Notes under the pieces: generated by a model | The model's input: the letters and a program-made list of their open reading frames with translations, nothing else | Database searches by the model: none | Told to the model about the DNA's origin: nothing | Position numbers and translations under genes: made by a program | Assembly (NCBI RefSeq): GCF_016863095.1 | Contig: NZ_BOOF01000022.1 | Span: 1-60,322 of the forward strand | Length of the DNA: 60,322 bases | Reading direction: 5' to 3' | Source: Microbispora siamensis | GTDB lineage: Bacteria > Actinomycetota > Actinomycetes > Streptosporangiales > Streptosporangiaceae | Shown: positions 24,109 to 32,712 of the stretch, in pieces | Layout of the letters: each line of letters begins with the position of its first letter | Position numbering within the stretch: position 1 is the stretch's first letter

Positions 24109-27100
24109 TCATCGGGCCTGCTCGGCCACGGTGATCGTGGCCGAGGCGGTCTGCCCTCCCGACGTGACCGTGAGGGTGGCCTGGCCGGGCCGTACGCCGG
24201 TCAGCGTGTGCGTGGACACGTCGAGGACGGCGACGACGCCGTGGCGGCGTGCCGCCTTCTTCGCGTCCGCAGCCGACTCGGCCACGGCGAGGGCGCGGTC
24301 GCCGCTCCACGTCACGCTGGCCGGGTACGCCAGCGGGAACGTCAGGTTGGCGCCGCTGGTGCTGCCCGTCGCCGAGACCTCCGCCGAGGCGTCCGGGGCG
24401 AGCGTGCCGGGCGCCGACAGGGAGATCTTGTCGATCAGCGGGTTCGTCCGCGCCACGATCCAGTCGCGGGTCTCCGGGCTGGGACGGCCCGCCTCGACCT
24501 TCCCCGGCCGGGGGTCGACGCCGACGAGGTCCCACCCGAAGAACCCGCCCTTGTCAGGCGAGCTGTAGGGCGTCTTGCCCACCGGCGGCGTGGTGACCTC
24601 CAGCACGCCGTCCGATCTGGTGGCGGCGGCGGTGTGGGCGTGGCCGGTGAACAACACGACCGGCTTGCCCGACGACTCACGCCAGTCGGCGAGCCACTTC
24701 TCGACGAGGTCTGCCTCGCGCTGGTCGGAGAACTGGGACGCGCCCGCCCCCGAGGGGTCGCGGAGAGGGTGGTGGAAGACGACGGCGACGGACTTCACCG
24801 ACCTGTCCTTCGCCGCGGCGTCCAGGTTCTGCCGCAGTTCCGGCACCTGCGACCAGTCGGACGACCGCAGCCCGCCCAGGGTGGTGTTGAGCAGGACGAA
24901 GCGGGTGCCCTTGTGGTCGAACACCTGGTGGGCTTGCCGCCCGGTGGCGAGGAAGTTGTCGAGGGTGCCCGTCGCCGTGGCCCCGGACTCGTGGTTGCCC
25001 GGCGTCCAGTAGACCGGCAGGTCAGCCGGCACGTTGGCCTTGAGCACCTCCTCCGCGAGCGCGAAGTCGGCCGGCGTGTTGTTGTCCACGAAGTCGCCGT
25101 TGATCACGATGAAGTCGGGCTTAGCGGCGACGGCCTGCTTCAGCGCGGCGGCCGCCTGCTGCGCCGCGAACGACGTCGTGCCCCCGGCCGCGCCCACGTG
25201 CAGGTCGGACATGATCGCGAACCGCCAGCGCGTACGGTCGATGCCGGCCTGCTCCAGGACGAACGGATCGGGGGTCCGGGCGTCGCCGGTGGCCAGATCC
25301 TGCCCGACCAGCGCGGTGAGCCCGTCGAACCTGAGCTGTCCCGCGTCCTTGGCGAGGTTGGACGTCTCCACCACGTACACGTTGAGCAGAGTGATCGGCT
25401 CGGTGAAACCGGTGGGCAGGGCGCCCTCGACCCACTTCCACCCGGTCCAGTCGACGACGGAGGCGAAGGTGAAGGGGACGTTCGTCGTGCCCTGCGACCG
25501 CAGCGTGGCCCGCAGCCAGTGCCCGCGGCCGTCGCCGTACACCCACATGCCGAGCCGCCTGGTGCCGGTCGGCAGGGTGAGCGGCCCGGGCTTGGCCACC
25601 GCGTACGCCGCCGAGGTGCCGGAGGTGCCGCTGAAGTCGTAGGTGAGCGCGAGCGCCTGGTTGCCGGCCGCCGCGCCGGGGCGGTCCGCGGCGTCCACGC
25701 TCGCCACCGTCGCGGTGGCCTTGGCGGTCGACACGCCCCAGGGCTCGCCACCGTCGAACTCGGCCAGCGACCCGCGCTTCAGCCCGACGGCGACGGGCAG
25801 GTGCGCCACCTTGCCCTGGACGGTCGCGGTGATCACGGCGCCGCGGCCGTCGGCCGCCTCCAGCCCGGTGACCGCGAACGACCCGTCGTCCCGCGGCTCC
25901 ACCTTCACCACGGCCGTGTCGTAGTCCAGGTCGACGTCGCGCGCGGCGATCGGCGCGTCGAAGCCGTCGGCGTCGGTGCCGGTGACCCCCACGACGGCCG
26001 AGCCGCCGGCGTCCAGGGTCAGGCTCGTTTCGGTGAACGCGACGGTGGACAGGGCATCGAGCACGCGGACGTCCGCCGCGCCGTGCGCCCGCCCGGAGTG
26101 GGCCTCGACCTCGCCCTCCCCGGAGCGCTCGGCGTGCAGCACGCCGTCGCGCACCGTGCCCAGCTTCCCGGCGTTCCAGCGGACGGAGTTGCCCTTGCCG
26201 CCGTCGAGGGCGACCGGGGCGTACGACTCGTCGTACCCGGCGGCGGAGACGCGGAGGGTGAGTCCGGGGAAGACGCGCGGCGCACTCGTCCGCACCGCGA
26301 TGCCCTTGAGGGCCCCCGATCCCTTCGCGGCGAACAGCCCGACTCCGCTCGGGATGGGCCGTTCACCGCCGTCCGACGGGGTGTTGACCACGCTCACCCC
26401 GGCGTCCCCGGGCGTGCGGGCGACGAGATCGGACGAGCCGCCGCCGTCGAGCATGAACGCCTCGTCCGCGCCGAGCCGTACGAGGAGCTTGGCCGTCTCG
26501 TCGAAGCTCAGACCGGCCGAGAAGTTGGCCGAGCCGTCGACGGTCACGAGCAGCAGCCGCCTGCCGCCGTCGCGCCAGCCGATCGCCGTACGCGGCTTCG
26601 GCGCGTCGTTGCCCGTCGAGGGCGGGAAGTCGATCGCCTGACCGTCCCGCACGAGGACCGCTCCGCTGCCCAGCGCGGTGCGCAGCTTCGCGGGGGAGTC
26701 GGTGCGCAGGCCGGTGGTGAGCGTCACCGGGTCGCCGGTCTTGGCGGTGGCGAGCGGGGCCGCCGCGTTCCCCACGCCCACGACCACCAGGCCCCCGGCG
26801 GGCACCGGGGTCGTCGTGACCGTGTCGTTCACCGCCGTGACGACGCCGCCGGAGACGACCAGTTCGGTGACGGGCGTGGCATGGCCGATCAGCGTACGCA
26901 GGCCGGGTCCCCACTGGTCGGTGAAGACGGAGACGGCGTTCGCGGGCAGGGACGCCGAGTTGAGCGAGGCGACCGGATGATCCGTGCCGCCCACGGTCAC
27001 CGTGCTCTCCAGCAGCGCGCTCGCGAGCCGGGCGATCTTGTCCTCGCCCACCGAGGCGACCGTCGCGGGCTGGGTGGTCGCCTTGCGCACCTGGCCGTCC

Positions 27101-27513
27101 CTGACCTCGGGGCCGATGACCGCGTTGGTCTGGTTGATGTCGTAGTAGTCCCCGTTGACCGCGGCCACGGCTCCCGCGGCGTCCGCCGACTTCGACAGCG
27201 CCCGCGTCTCGGTCAGCGTGCCGCCGACCATGCTCACGTCCACCCGGTCGTCCGCCAGGTCGGCGTTGAGCACGTGCGCGCGGGTCCAGCCCGTACGGCC
27301 GAAGGTGTCGAACGACGTCAGCACGATGCCGGGGGCGATCACGCGGTCGGTGCGGTCCGCCTCGACCGACTCGCCGGGGACGGTGGTCTGGTAGCCGGGC
27401 GGTTCGGCCGGCCTGTCACCGGGTGGCGCCTCGGCCCATGCGGTCCCGCCGACGGCCACGGAGCCCGCGGCGACGACGGCTGCCACGACGACAACGTGCG
27501 CAAATTTGCGCAT
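24109..27513 (-). CDS. Large secreted phosphodiester glycosidase / calcineurin-like phosphoesterase fusion
   Basis: The protein of 1134 residues starts at the ATG at 27513, which follows TTGGAGGTACAAA; a start 39 bases upstream lacks such a site. It has a signal peptide (residues 1-28). Next comes a NAGPA-like phosphodiester glycosidase domain at about 60-400 (AVNGDYYDIN, PRTAIGWRDGGRRLLLVTVD, LGADEAFMLDGGGSSDL). Ig-like and carbohydrate-binding-like beta regions follow to about 750. A calcineurin-like metallophosphoesterase domain then shows MSDLHVG (about 765), NGDFVDNN (about 803), TPGNHES (about 838), FHHPL and FTGHAHT (about 956), all metal ligands present. A C-terminal Ig-like domain closes it. 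The pairing suggests extracellular attack on sugar-phosphate diesters such as teichoic acids, which is inference. Confidence 0.85.
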   Translation of the reverse strand: MRKFAHVVVVAAVVAAGSVAVGGTAWAEAPPGDRPAEPPGYQTTVPGESVEADRTDRVIAPGIVLTSFDTFGRTGWTRAHVLNADLADDRVDVSMVGGTLTETRALSKSADAAGAVAAVNGDYYDINQTNAVIGPEVRDGQVRKATTQPATVASVGEDKIARLASALLESTVTVGGTDHPVASLNSASLPANAVSVFTDQWGPGLRTLIGHATPVTELVVSGGVVTAVNDTVTTTPVPAGGLVVVGVGNAAAPLATAKTGDPVTLTTGLRTDSPAKLRTALGSGAVLVRDGQAIDFPPSTGNDAPKPRTAIGWRDGGRRLLLVTVDGSANFSAGLSFDETAKLLVRLGADEAFMLDGGGSSDLVARTPGDAGVSVVNTPSDGGERPIPSGVGLFAAKGSGALKGIAVRTSAPRVFPGLTLRVSAAGYDESYAPVALDGGKGNSVRWNAGKLGTVRDGVLHAERSGEGEVEAHSGRAHGAADVRVLDALSTVAFTETSLTLDAGGSAVVGVTGTDADGFDAPIAARDVDLDYDTAVVKVEPRDDGSFAVTGLEAADGRGAVITATVQGKVAHLPVAVGLKRGSLAEFDGGEPWGVSTAKATATVASVDAADRPGAAAGNQALALTYDFSGTSGTSAAYAVAKPGPLTLPTGTRRLGMWVYGDGRGHWLRATLRSQGTTNVPFTFASVVDWTGWKWVEGALPTGFTEPITLLNVYVVETSNLAKDAGQLRFDGLTALVGQDLATGDARTPDPFVLEQAGIDRTRWRFAIMSDLHVGAAGGTTSFAAQQAAAALKQAVAAKPDFIVINGDFVDNNTPADFALAEEVLKANVPADLPVYWTPGNHESGATATGTLDNFLATGRQAHQVFDHKGTRFVLLNTTLGGLRSSDWSQVPELRQNLDAAAKDRSVKSVAVVFHHPLRDPSGAGASQFSDQREADLVEKWLADWRESSGKPVVLFTGHAHTAAATRSDGVLEVTTPPVGKTPYSSPDKGGFFGWDLVGVDPRPGKVEAGRPSPETRDWIVARTNPLIDKISLSAPGTLAPDASAEVSATGSTSGANLTFPLAYPASVTWSGDRALAVAESAADAKKAARRHGVVAVLDVSTHTLTGVRPGQATLTVTSGGQTASATITVAEQAR

Positions 27514-27762
27514 TTTGTACCTCCAAGCATTAACGGGCCTGAAGGTAGACAATCTCTAAACCGATCTTCCGTCCACGGCATGACGCCGCCATGACCACCC
27601 CATGAACGACGGATCTGCTTTCGGGGGGCGCGCTCGGCGACCGCGTCCCGAAAAAGTTCTTCGAAGAAATCCGGGAGGCGGTGTCGGATCGGGGCGGTGG
27701 TGTTCGTAGCAGGGGTGAGGCCGCCCACAAGGGGACGGCGCCACGGTAAAGGAACCGCGATC

Positions 27763-28386
27763 ATGAAGCTGACGACCATCACTCAGGTCACCGTCGACGG
27801 GGTGGTGCAGGGAAACGGCGGCGCGTCGGACGAGGACCGCAGGAACGGATTCGAGCGCGGCGGATGGGCCCTGGGCAAGGGCGACAACGAGACCCACGCG
27901 TTCATCAACCAGACCTACCAGCGCGCCGAGGCGTTCCTGTTCGGCCGGCGGACCTACGAGCTGTTCGCCGGCTCGTGGGGGACCATGACGGTCCAGGATG
28001 CCCCTGGCTGGGAGGGCGTCGTGGAAGCGTTGAACACACGGCCCAAGTACGTGGCGTCGACCACGCTCACGGATCCGGCGTGGTCGGACACGACCGTCCT
28101 GTCCGGAGACGTCGCGGCCGCCGTCCGGGAACTGAAGGCCAAGCCGGGGGGTGAGCTGCAGGTGCACGGCAGTGGCATCCTGATCCGGTGGCTGCTGGAG
28201 AACGATCTGGTCGACGAGATGACTCTGATCATCGTCCCGGTGGTCGTCGGCCAGGGCGCGCGGCTGTTCCCCGACGCCGGCCCGGATCTCGCGCTCGACC
28301 TGGTCGAGTCGCGCGTCGACTCCAAGGGTGTGACGATCCAGGTCTACCGGCCGGCCGGACGCCCGCAGTATGCGCCAACGGCCTGA
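27763..28386 (+). CDS. Dihydrofolate-reductase-like (RibD C-terminal) protein
   Basis: The 207-residue protein has the RibD-C/DHFR-like fold: MKLTTITQVTVDGVVQGNGG at the start, FLFGRRTYELFAGSW at about 55-69, a nucleotide-binding GSGILIRWLLENDLVDEMTL at about 144-163, and PVVVGQGARLFPD. Members are NADPH-binding and of mostly unknown substrate. The ATG at 27763 was chosen because it begins the conserved domain. It lies upstream of the DGPF/YCII gene and an ECF42 sigma factor; these three families often travel together. Confidence 0.85.
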   Translation: MKLTTITQVTVDGVVQGNGGASDEDRRNGFERGGWALGKGDNETHAFINQTYQRAEAFLFGRRTYELFAGSWGTMTVQDAPGWEGVVEALNTRPKYVASTTLTDPAWSDTTVLSGDVAAAVRELKAKPGGELQVHGSGILIRWLLENDLVDEMTLIIVPVVVGQGARLFPDAGPDLALDLVESRVDSKGVTIQVYRPAGRPQYAPTA

Positions 28387-28439
28387 AGTCCCTGACCACC
28401 GAACCACGTTGTCCTGACACCACAGGAGATGATCTTCAG

Positions 28440-28763
28440 ATGCGGTACCTGGTTTCCGTGATCGACGACAAGAGCAATCCCGGCAGCACGGACAGGCAGC
28501 CTGCCATCAGCGCGTTCAACGAACGACTCATCGCCGAGGGTTACTGGGTTTTCTCGGGCGGACTCGCGGACACCGACGCGGCCACCGTCATCGACAACCG
28601 GGGCGAGCAGGCGGTGTTCAGCGACGGGCCTTTCGTGGAGTCGAAGGAGTACCTCGCCGGCGTCTGGGTGTGGGAGGCCCCCGATCTGGATGTGGCGCTC
28701 AAGCTCGCCGCCGAGGCGTCGAAGATTTGCGATCGGAAGATCGAAGTGCGGCCGTTCCTGTGA
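28440..28763 (+). CDS. DGPF/YCII-domain protein, partner of the ECF42 sigma factor
   Basis: The 107-residue protein has the YCII fold and the DGPF motif (FSDGPFVESKEYLAG at about residues 60-74). CACAGGAGATGATCTTCAG precedes the ATG. Its stop overlaps the GTG of the sigma-factor gene as GTGA. DGPF proteins are the conserved genomic partners of ECF42 sigma factors and are often targets of them; how they act is not settled. Confidence 0.9.
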   Translation: MRYLVSVIDDKSNPGSTDRQPAISAFNERLIAEGYWVFSGGLADTDAATVIDNRGEQAVFSDGPFVESKEYLAGVWVWEAPDLDVALKLAAEASKICDRKIEVRPFL

Positions 28764-30001
28764 ACGACCTCGACGTCCGTGATGTGATCATCCGGGCCCA
28801 CCGTGAGGAGTGGGCGCGGGTGGTCGCCTCCCTGACCAGGCGCTTCGGCGACCTCGACATCGCCGAGGAGGCGGCGGCCGAGGCGTTCGCGACCGCCGTC
28901 CAGCGGTGGCCGGCCGACGGCGTGCCCCCCAACCCGGGCGCCTGGCTGACCACTACCGCCAACCGCCAGGCCATCGACCGGATCAGGCGCGAGAACAAAC
29001 GCGACGACAAGCACAGGAAGGCTCAGATGGTCTACGACGACGACCCGCCCGAGCCTGTCGGCGCCATCGACGACGACCGGCTCCGGCTGATCTTCACCTG
29101 CTGTCACCCCGCGCTGGCGATGGAGGCCCGCGTGGCGCTGACGCTGCGCATGGTCGCCGGCCTGACCATGCCCGAGATCGCCCGCGCCTTCCTGGTGGCC
29201 GAGAGCGCCATGGGGCAGCGGATCACCCGGGCGAAGGCCAAGATCAAGGCGGCGCGCATCCCCTATCGGGTGCCGTCGGCGGAGGATCTCCCGGCGCGCG
29301 TCTCCGGCGTCCTGGCCGTCCTGTTCCTCGTGTTCAACGAGGGCTACCTGGCCACCGGCCCCGACACCGATCCCGTACGGCGCGAGCTGACCGCCGAGGC
29401 GATCCGGCTCACTCGCCTGATCCGCGAGCTCCTGCCACAGGACGGTGAGGTGGCCGGGCTGCTGGCGCTGATGCTCCTCATCGAGGCCCGCCGCACCGCC
29501 CGGGTCTCGGCGGGCGGCGAGCTGGTCGCTCTCGACGAGCAGGACCGTGGGGCCTGGGACGCGGAACTGATCGCCGAGGGTCATCGGCTTGTGCGCGAGC
29601 GCCTCGCCGCTGCCGCCGCCGGTGCGGCTCCGGGTCGCTACCAGATTCTCGCGGCGATCAACGCCGTGCACACCTCCGCCCGCGACATGCGCGACACCGA
29701 CTGGTCGCAGGTCCTCGCCCTCTACGACCAGCTCGTCCGCCTCGACCCCTCGCCGATCATCGCCCTCAACCGGGCCATCGCGGTCGCCGAGCTCGACGGC
29801 CCGGAGGTGGCACTGGCGGCCGTCGACCGTCTCGAGCCCCAGTTGGCCGGCTATCACGCCTACCACGCCACCCGCGCCGACCTGCTGCGCCGGCTGGGCC
29901 GCGGCCGGGAGTCGCGCGCGGCCTACGACAGAGCCGTCGGCCTGGCCGGCAACACCGCCGAGATCGCCTACCTGACCCGCCGCCGCGACCAACTGCGCTA
30001 G
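28760..30001 (+). CDS. ECF42-type RNA polymerase sigma factor with C-terminal TPR-like extension
   Basis: The 413-residue protein has region 2 (EEWARVVASLTRRFGDLDIA to AWLTTTANRQAIDRIRRENK, about residues 12-80) and region 4 (MEARVALTLRMVAGLTMPEI, then ARAFLVAESAMGQRITRAKA, about 115-160). A long C-terminal domain of about 230 residues follows, containing the conserved NEGYLAT, LNRAIAVAELDGPEVAL and TRADLLRRLGR segments, which are TPR-like. No anti-sigma gene is adjacent; in ECF42 the C-terminal extension takes part in control. The GTG at 28760 overlaps the DGPF gene stop. Confidence 0.92.
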   Translation: MNDLDVRDVIIRAHREEWARVVASLTRRFGDLDIAEEAAAEAFATAVQRWPADGVPPNPGAWLTTTANRQAIDRIRRENKRDDKHRKAQMVYDDDPPEPVGAIDDDRLRLIFTCCHPALAMEARVALTLRMVAGLTMPEIARAFLVAESAMGQRITRAKAKIKAARIPYRVPSAEDLPARVSGVLAVLFLVFNEGYLATGPDTDPVRRELTAEAIRLTRLIRELLPQDGEVAGLLALMLLIEARRTARVSAGGELVALDEQDRGAWDAELIAEGHRLVRERLAAAAAGAAPGRYQILAAINAVHTSARDMRDTDWSQVLALYDQLVRLDPSPIIALNRAIAVAELDGPEVALAAVDRLEPQLAGYHAYHATRADLLRRLGRGRESRAAYDRAVGLAGNTAEIAYLTRRRDQLR

Positions 30002-30056
30002 CGCCACGGACGCATCTCGCGCGGCAGGTCCCAAGGTGGGCGCGGGGTGGTTCGGT

Positions 30057-30902
30057 TCAGCCGCGGCCGGCGGCCTGCACGGTGTGCCGCAGCAGCAGCG
30101 CGGTGGTGACCGGCCCGACCCCGCCGGGCACGGGCGTGAGCGCCCCGGCCTGGTCGGCGACCCCGACCGCGTCGACGTCGCCGACCAGGCCGCCGTCCTC
30201 GGTGGGGTTGGTGCCGACGTCCACGACCACCGCTCCGGCCCGCACGTGTTCGGCCGTGATCAGCCCGGCGCGGCCGACCGCGGCCACGACCACGTCGGCC
30301 GCGGAGGTGACGGCGGCCAGCTCCCGCGTACGGGAGTGGCAGACCGTCACGGTGGCGTTCCTGTCCAGCAGGAGATGGGCGGCGGGCTTGCCGACCACGG
30401 TGGACCGGCCGACCACCGCGACGTGCAGGCCGGTCAGGTCGATCCCGTAGTGGTCGAGGATCGCCACGACGGCCTCGGCGGTCGCCGGAGCGAACGCGGG
30501 CAGGCCCGCGGCCAGGCGGCCCAGCGACAGCGGGTTGGCGCCGTCGACGTCCTTCCCGAACGCGATCGCGCCGGCCAGATCCTCCAGCTTCGCCCCCTCC
30601 GGCAGCGGGGTCTGGAGGATGATCCCGTGCACGGTGTCGTCGGCGCTCAGCGCCGCCAGCCGGTCACGGATCAGATCGGGGGCGGCCTCCGCGCCGAGGT
30701 CGACGATGTCGCAGGTGATGCCGGCCTTCTCGGCGGCACGGGCGATCGAGCGGACGTACCAGGCGCTGGACTCGTCCGCAGTGGCGACGACGACCGCGAG
30801 CTTCGGCGGCGTACCGGCCGCGGCGAGCGCGGCGGCCCGCTCGGCGGCCTCGGCCCGGATGGACGCCGCGAGCTCCTTGCCGGACAGAACGCGGGCGCTC
30901 AC
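30057..30902 (-). CDS. folD: FolD-family methylenetetrahydrofolate dehydrogenase lacking the cyclohydrolase lysine
   Basis: The 281-residue protein matches FolD throughout: substrate-binding loop ILQTPLPEG (Q97), KDVDGANPLSLGRL (D120), the NADP site VVGRSTVVGKPAAHLLL, and the C-terminal TPVPGGVGPVTTALLL. FolD normally has Tyr-(x)3-Lys at the active site (Y50/K54 in E. coli). Here the aligned segment is SAWYVRSIARAAEKAG, so Tyr49 is kept but the lysine is Ile53. That lysine is required for methenyl-THF cyclohydrolysis, while dehydrogenation can survive its loss. The GTG at 30902 overlaps the stop of a cyclodeaminase/cyclohydrolase-family gene, which may supply the missing step. Confidence 0.9.
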   Translation of the reverse strand: MSARVLSGKELAASIRAEAAERAAALAAAGTPPKLAVVVATADESSAWYVRSIARAAEKAGITCDIVDLGAEAAPDLIRDRLAALSADDTVHGIILQTPLPEGAKLEDLAGAIAFGKDVDGANPLSLGRLAAGLPAFAPATAEAVVAILDHYGIDLTGLHVAVVGRSTVVGKPAAHLLLDRNATVTVCHSRTRELAAVTSAADVVVAAVGRAGLITAEHVRAGAVVVDVGTNPTEDGGLVGDVDAVGVADQAGALTPVPGGVGPVTTALLLRHTVQAAGRG

Positions 30903-31519
30903 TTCGCGATCTCCTCACGGACGGCCGCGGTGACCCGTTCGGCCCGCGCGGCGACCTCGTCCACGCCGGCCGCCTCGGCGGTCAGTTCGGCGCGGGCCAG
31001 CTCGTCCTTGATCCCCCCGAGGTTGATCTCGATGTTCACCCGGGCGGTGGTCGCCGCGGCCCGCGCGGCCTCGGTGGCGGCGGCGATGTCGGAGACGACG
31101 TTGCGGTTGCCGATGGGCAGCAGTTCCTCGGCGATGCCGACGGCCTTCTTCGCGACGCCGACGACTTCGGCCGGGACCCTGCCCGCCCCCACCAGCGCCT
31201 CTGCGATGGCTGCCGATCGGGCGGCCTTCGCCTCGTCGGTGTCCTTGGGCAGCTTGTACGCCTCGGTGACCGCCGTGAACGCCACCGCGTCGTCCTCGGC
31301 GAGGCGCAGGGCGCTCGACCGCAGCTCGTCGGTCTCGCCGATGATCCGTTCGATCACGGCCGCGTGCTCGGCGTACTTCTCGCCGGTGGTGTAGCGCGCG
31401 ACCATGCCCAGCAGGGCCGCGGCCTGCGCGGCCTGCAGGGCCGCGGCGGCGCCTCCGCCCGGCGCGGGCACCCGGTCGGCGAGGCGGGACAGGAAATCGC
31501 TGATCTTCTCGTCGCGCAT
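30899..31519 (-). CDS. Cyclodeaminase/cyclohydrolase (FchA/FtcD C-terminal) family protein
   Basis: The 206-residue all-helical protein starts MRDEKISDFLSRLADRVPAP followed by GGGAAAALQAAQAAALLGMV, the hallmark of the formiminotransferase-cyclodeaminase family. Later it has LRLAEDDAVAFTAV and GNRNVVSDIAAATEAARAA. Stand-alone members act as formimino-THF cyclodeaminase or methenyl-THF cyclohydrolase (FchA). The ATG at 31519 follows GGAGGACGAACGC. The stop overlaps the folD GTG, so the two proteins should be made in equal amounts. Because that FolD lacks the cyclohydrolase lysine, an FchA-like role is my preferred reading. Confidence 0.85.
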   Translation of the reverse strand: MRDEKISDFLSRLADRVPAPGGGAAAALQAAQAAALLGMVARYTTGEKYAEHAAVIERIIGETDELRSSALRLAEDDAVAFTAVTEAYKLPKDTDEAKAARSAAIAEALVGAGRVPAEVVGVAKKAVGIAEELLPIGNRNVVSDIAAATEAARAAATTARVNIEINLGGIKDELARAELTAEAAGVDEVAARAERVTAAVREEIAK

Positions 31520-31544
31520 CGCGTTCGTCCTCCGGTCGTCCTGT

Positions 31545-31578
31545 TCGCGCATGAGCACGGCTCGCGCATGAGCACGGC
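31545..31578. repeat. 17-base tandem duplication
   Basis: TCGCGCATGAGCACGGC occurs twice in succession (31545-31561, 31562-31578), with a third partial copy (TTCGCGCATGGC) about 20 bases on. It lies upstream of the cyclodeaminase gene and may affect its leader, but no function is evident. Confidence 0.7.
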
Positions 31579-31661
31579 GCATGGCACAGTTCGCGCATGG
31601 CGCGGCCCGGGAAAATCCTCCCACGTCCCGCAGGTCGCTCCGCGTATGGGGCTCGTACGTG

Positions 31662-32606
31662 TCAGCGGGACGGGCAGGCCGTACTAGCCGCGGGCCGTAC
31701 GGGCTCGGGCGGGGCGCCGGCGCTCCTGGAGGGCCCGGCCGGGGCCTGGCCGAGCAGGGTGCCGCCGAGGGCGAGGACCATGCCGAGCAACTGAACCGGG
31801 CTGAGGGACTGACCGAGCGCCGCCCAGCCGATGACGGCGGCGGAAACCGGACTCAGCAGCGCGAGGAAGGCCACGGACGTCGCGGGGAGCCGGGAGATTC
31901 CGCGGAACCAGATCCAGTAGCTGAGGGCGGTGCCGACGATGCCCAGGTAGACGTAGCCGAGCAGGTTCTCGCCGCTGAGCGCCGGCGGCGCGCCCTCGAC
32001 GAGCAGGGCGACCGGGACGAGCAGCAGCCCGCCCGCGGTGAGCTGCCATCCGGTGAGGGCGAGGGCCCCGACGCCCTCGGGGCGGCCCCAGCGCTTGGTC
32101 AGCACGGTTCCGGCCGACATGGACGCGGCTCCGGCCAGCCCGGCGAGCACGCCGACCATGTCGAGCCGCGCCTCGGCGCGCAGCACGACCAACCCGACGC
32201 CGAGCAGTCCGAGGAGCCCGGCGAGCACCTTGCGTGCGGTCGGACGCTCGGCGAGCAACAGGGCGGCGAAGACGAGCGCGAACAGCGGGCCCACCGCGCC
32301 CAGCACGGCCGCGACGCCGCCGGGCAGCCGGTACGCCGCCAGGAACAGCAAGGGGAAGAACGCCCCGATGTTCAACACGCCGAGCGCCGTGGCCCGCCAG
32401 ATCCAGACGCCGCGCGGCAGCACGCGGCCGATGACCAGCAACACCAGTCCGGCGGGCAGCGCTCTCATCACCGCGGTGAACATCGGGCGGTCGGGCGGCA
32501 GGAACTCCGTGGTCACGGCGTACGTCGAGCCCCAGGCGAGCGGCGTCAGCGCGGTGAGGGTCAGCGTTCCGGCAGAACCGGACCGGGATGTGGCGAACGT
32601 GCTCAT
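31662..32606 (-). CDS. EamA/DMT-family transporter
   Basis: The 314-residue protein has about ten hydrophobic helices arranged as two EamA repeats (residues about 12-135 and 148-280), with the characteristic LTPLAWGSTYAVTTEFLPPD near the start and GTALSYWIWFRGI in the second repeat. It exports a small metabolite or drug; the substrate is unknown. GAGGAGCAATCTTC precedes the ATG. It is divergent from a MarR regulator, and two copies of the same palindrome lie between them, so it is almost certainly controlled by that regulator. Confidence 0.9.
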   Translation of the reverse strand: MSTFATSRSGSAGTLTLTALTPLAWGSTYAVTTEFLPPDRPMFTAVMRALPAGLVLLVIGRVLPRGVWIWRATALGVLNIGAFFPLLFLAAYRLPGGVAAVLGAVGPLFALVFAALLLAERPTARKVLAGLLGLLGVGLVVLRAEARLDMVGVLAGLAGAASMSAGTVLTKRWGRPEGVGALALTGWQLTAGGLLLVPVALLVEGAPPALSGENLLGYVYLGIVGTALSYWIWFRGISRLPATSVAFLALLSPVSAAVIGWAALGQSLSPVQLLGMVLALGGTLLGQAPAGPSRSAGAPPEPVRPAASTACPSR

Positions 32607-32628
32607 GAAGATTGCTCCTCGTTGATAA

Positions 32629-32687
32629 TCTCAACGTTGAAATAACAGCATGAGACTCACATAGACGTCAAACTACTCAACGTTGAG
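32629..32687. promoter_or_regulatory. Two MarR-type operators between EamA and MarR genes
   Basis: The palindrome TCAACGTTGA occurs at 32631-32640 and again at 32677-32686. The second copy extends to the perfect 12-mer CTCAACGTTGAG. The centres are 46 bases apart. One site sits in front of each divergent gene, where bound MarR would block both promoters. Confidence 0.75.
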
Positions 32688-32712
32688 ATACTTAGTGTTT
32701 AGGGGTCGTGCC

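Noticed and set aside
23662..27594. Very long open frame (about 1300 codons) opposite the large secreted phosphoesterase
   Set aside because: It is the antisense shadow of a clear gene with conserved domains. High GC at third positions removes stops on the other strand, and the product is low-complexity Arg/Gly/Val-rich.
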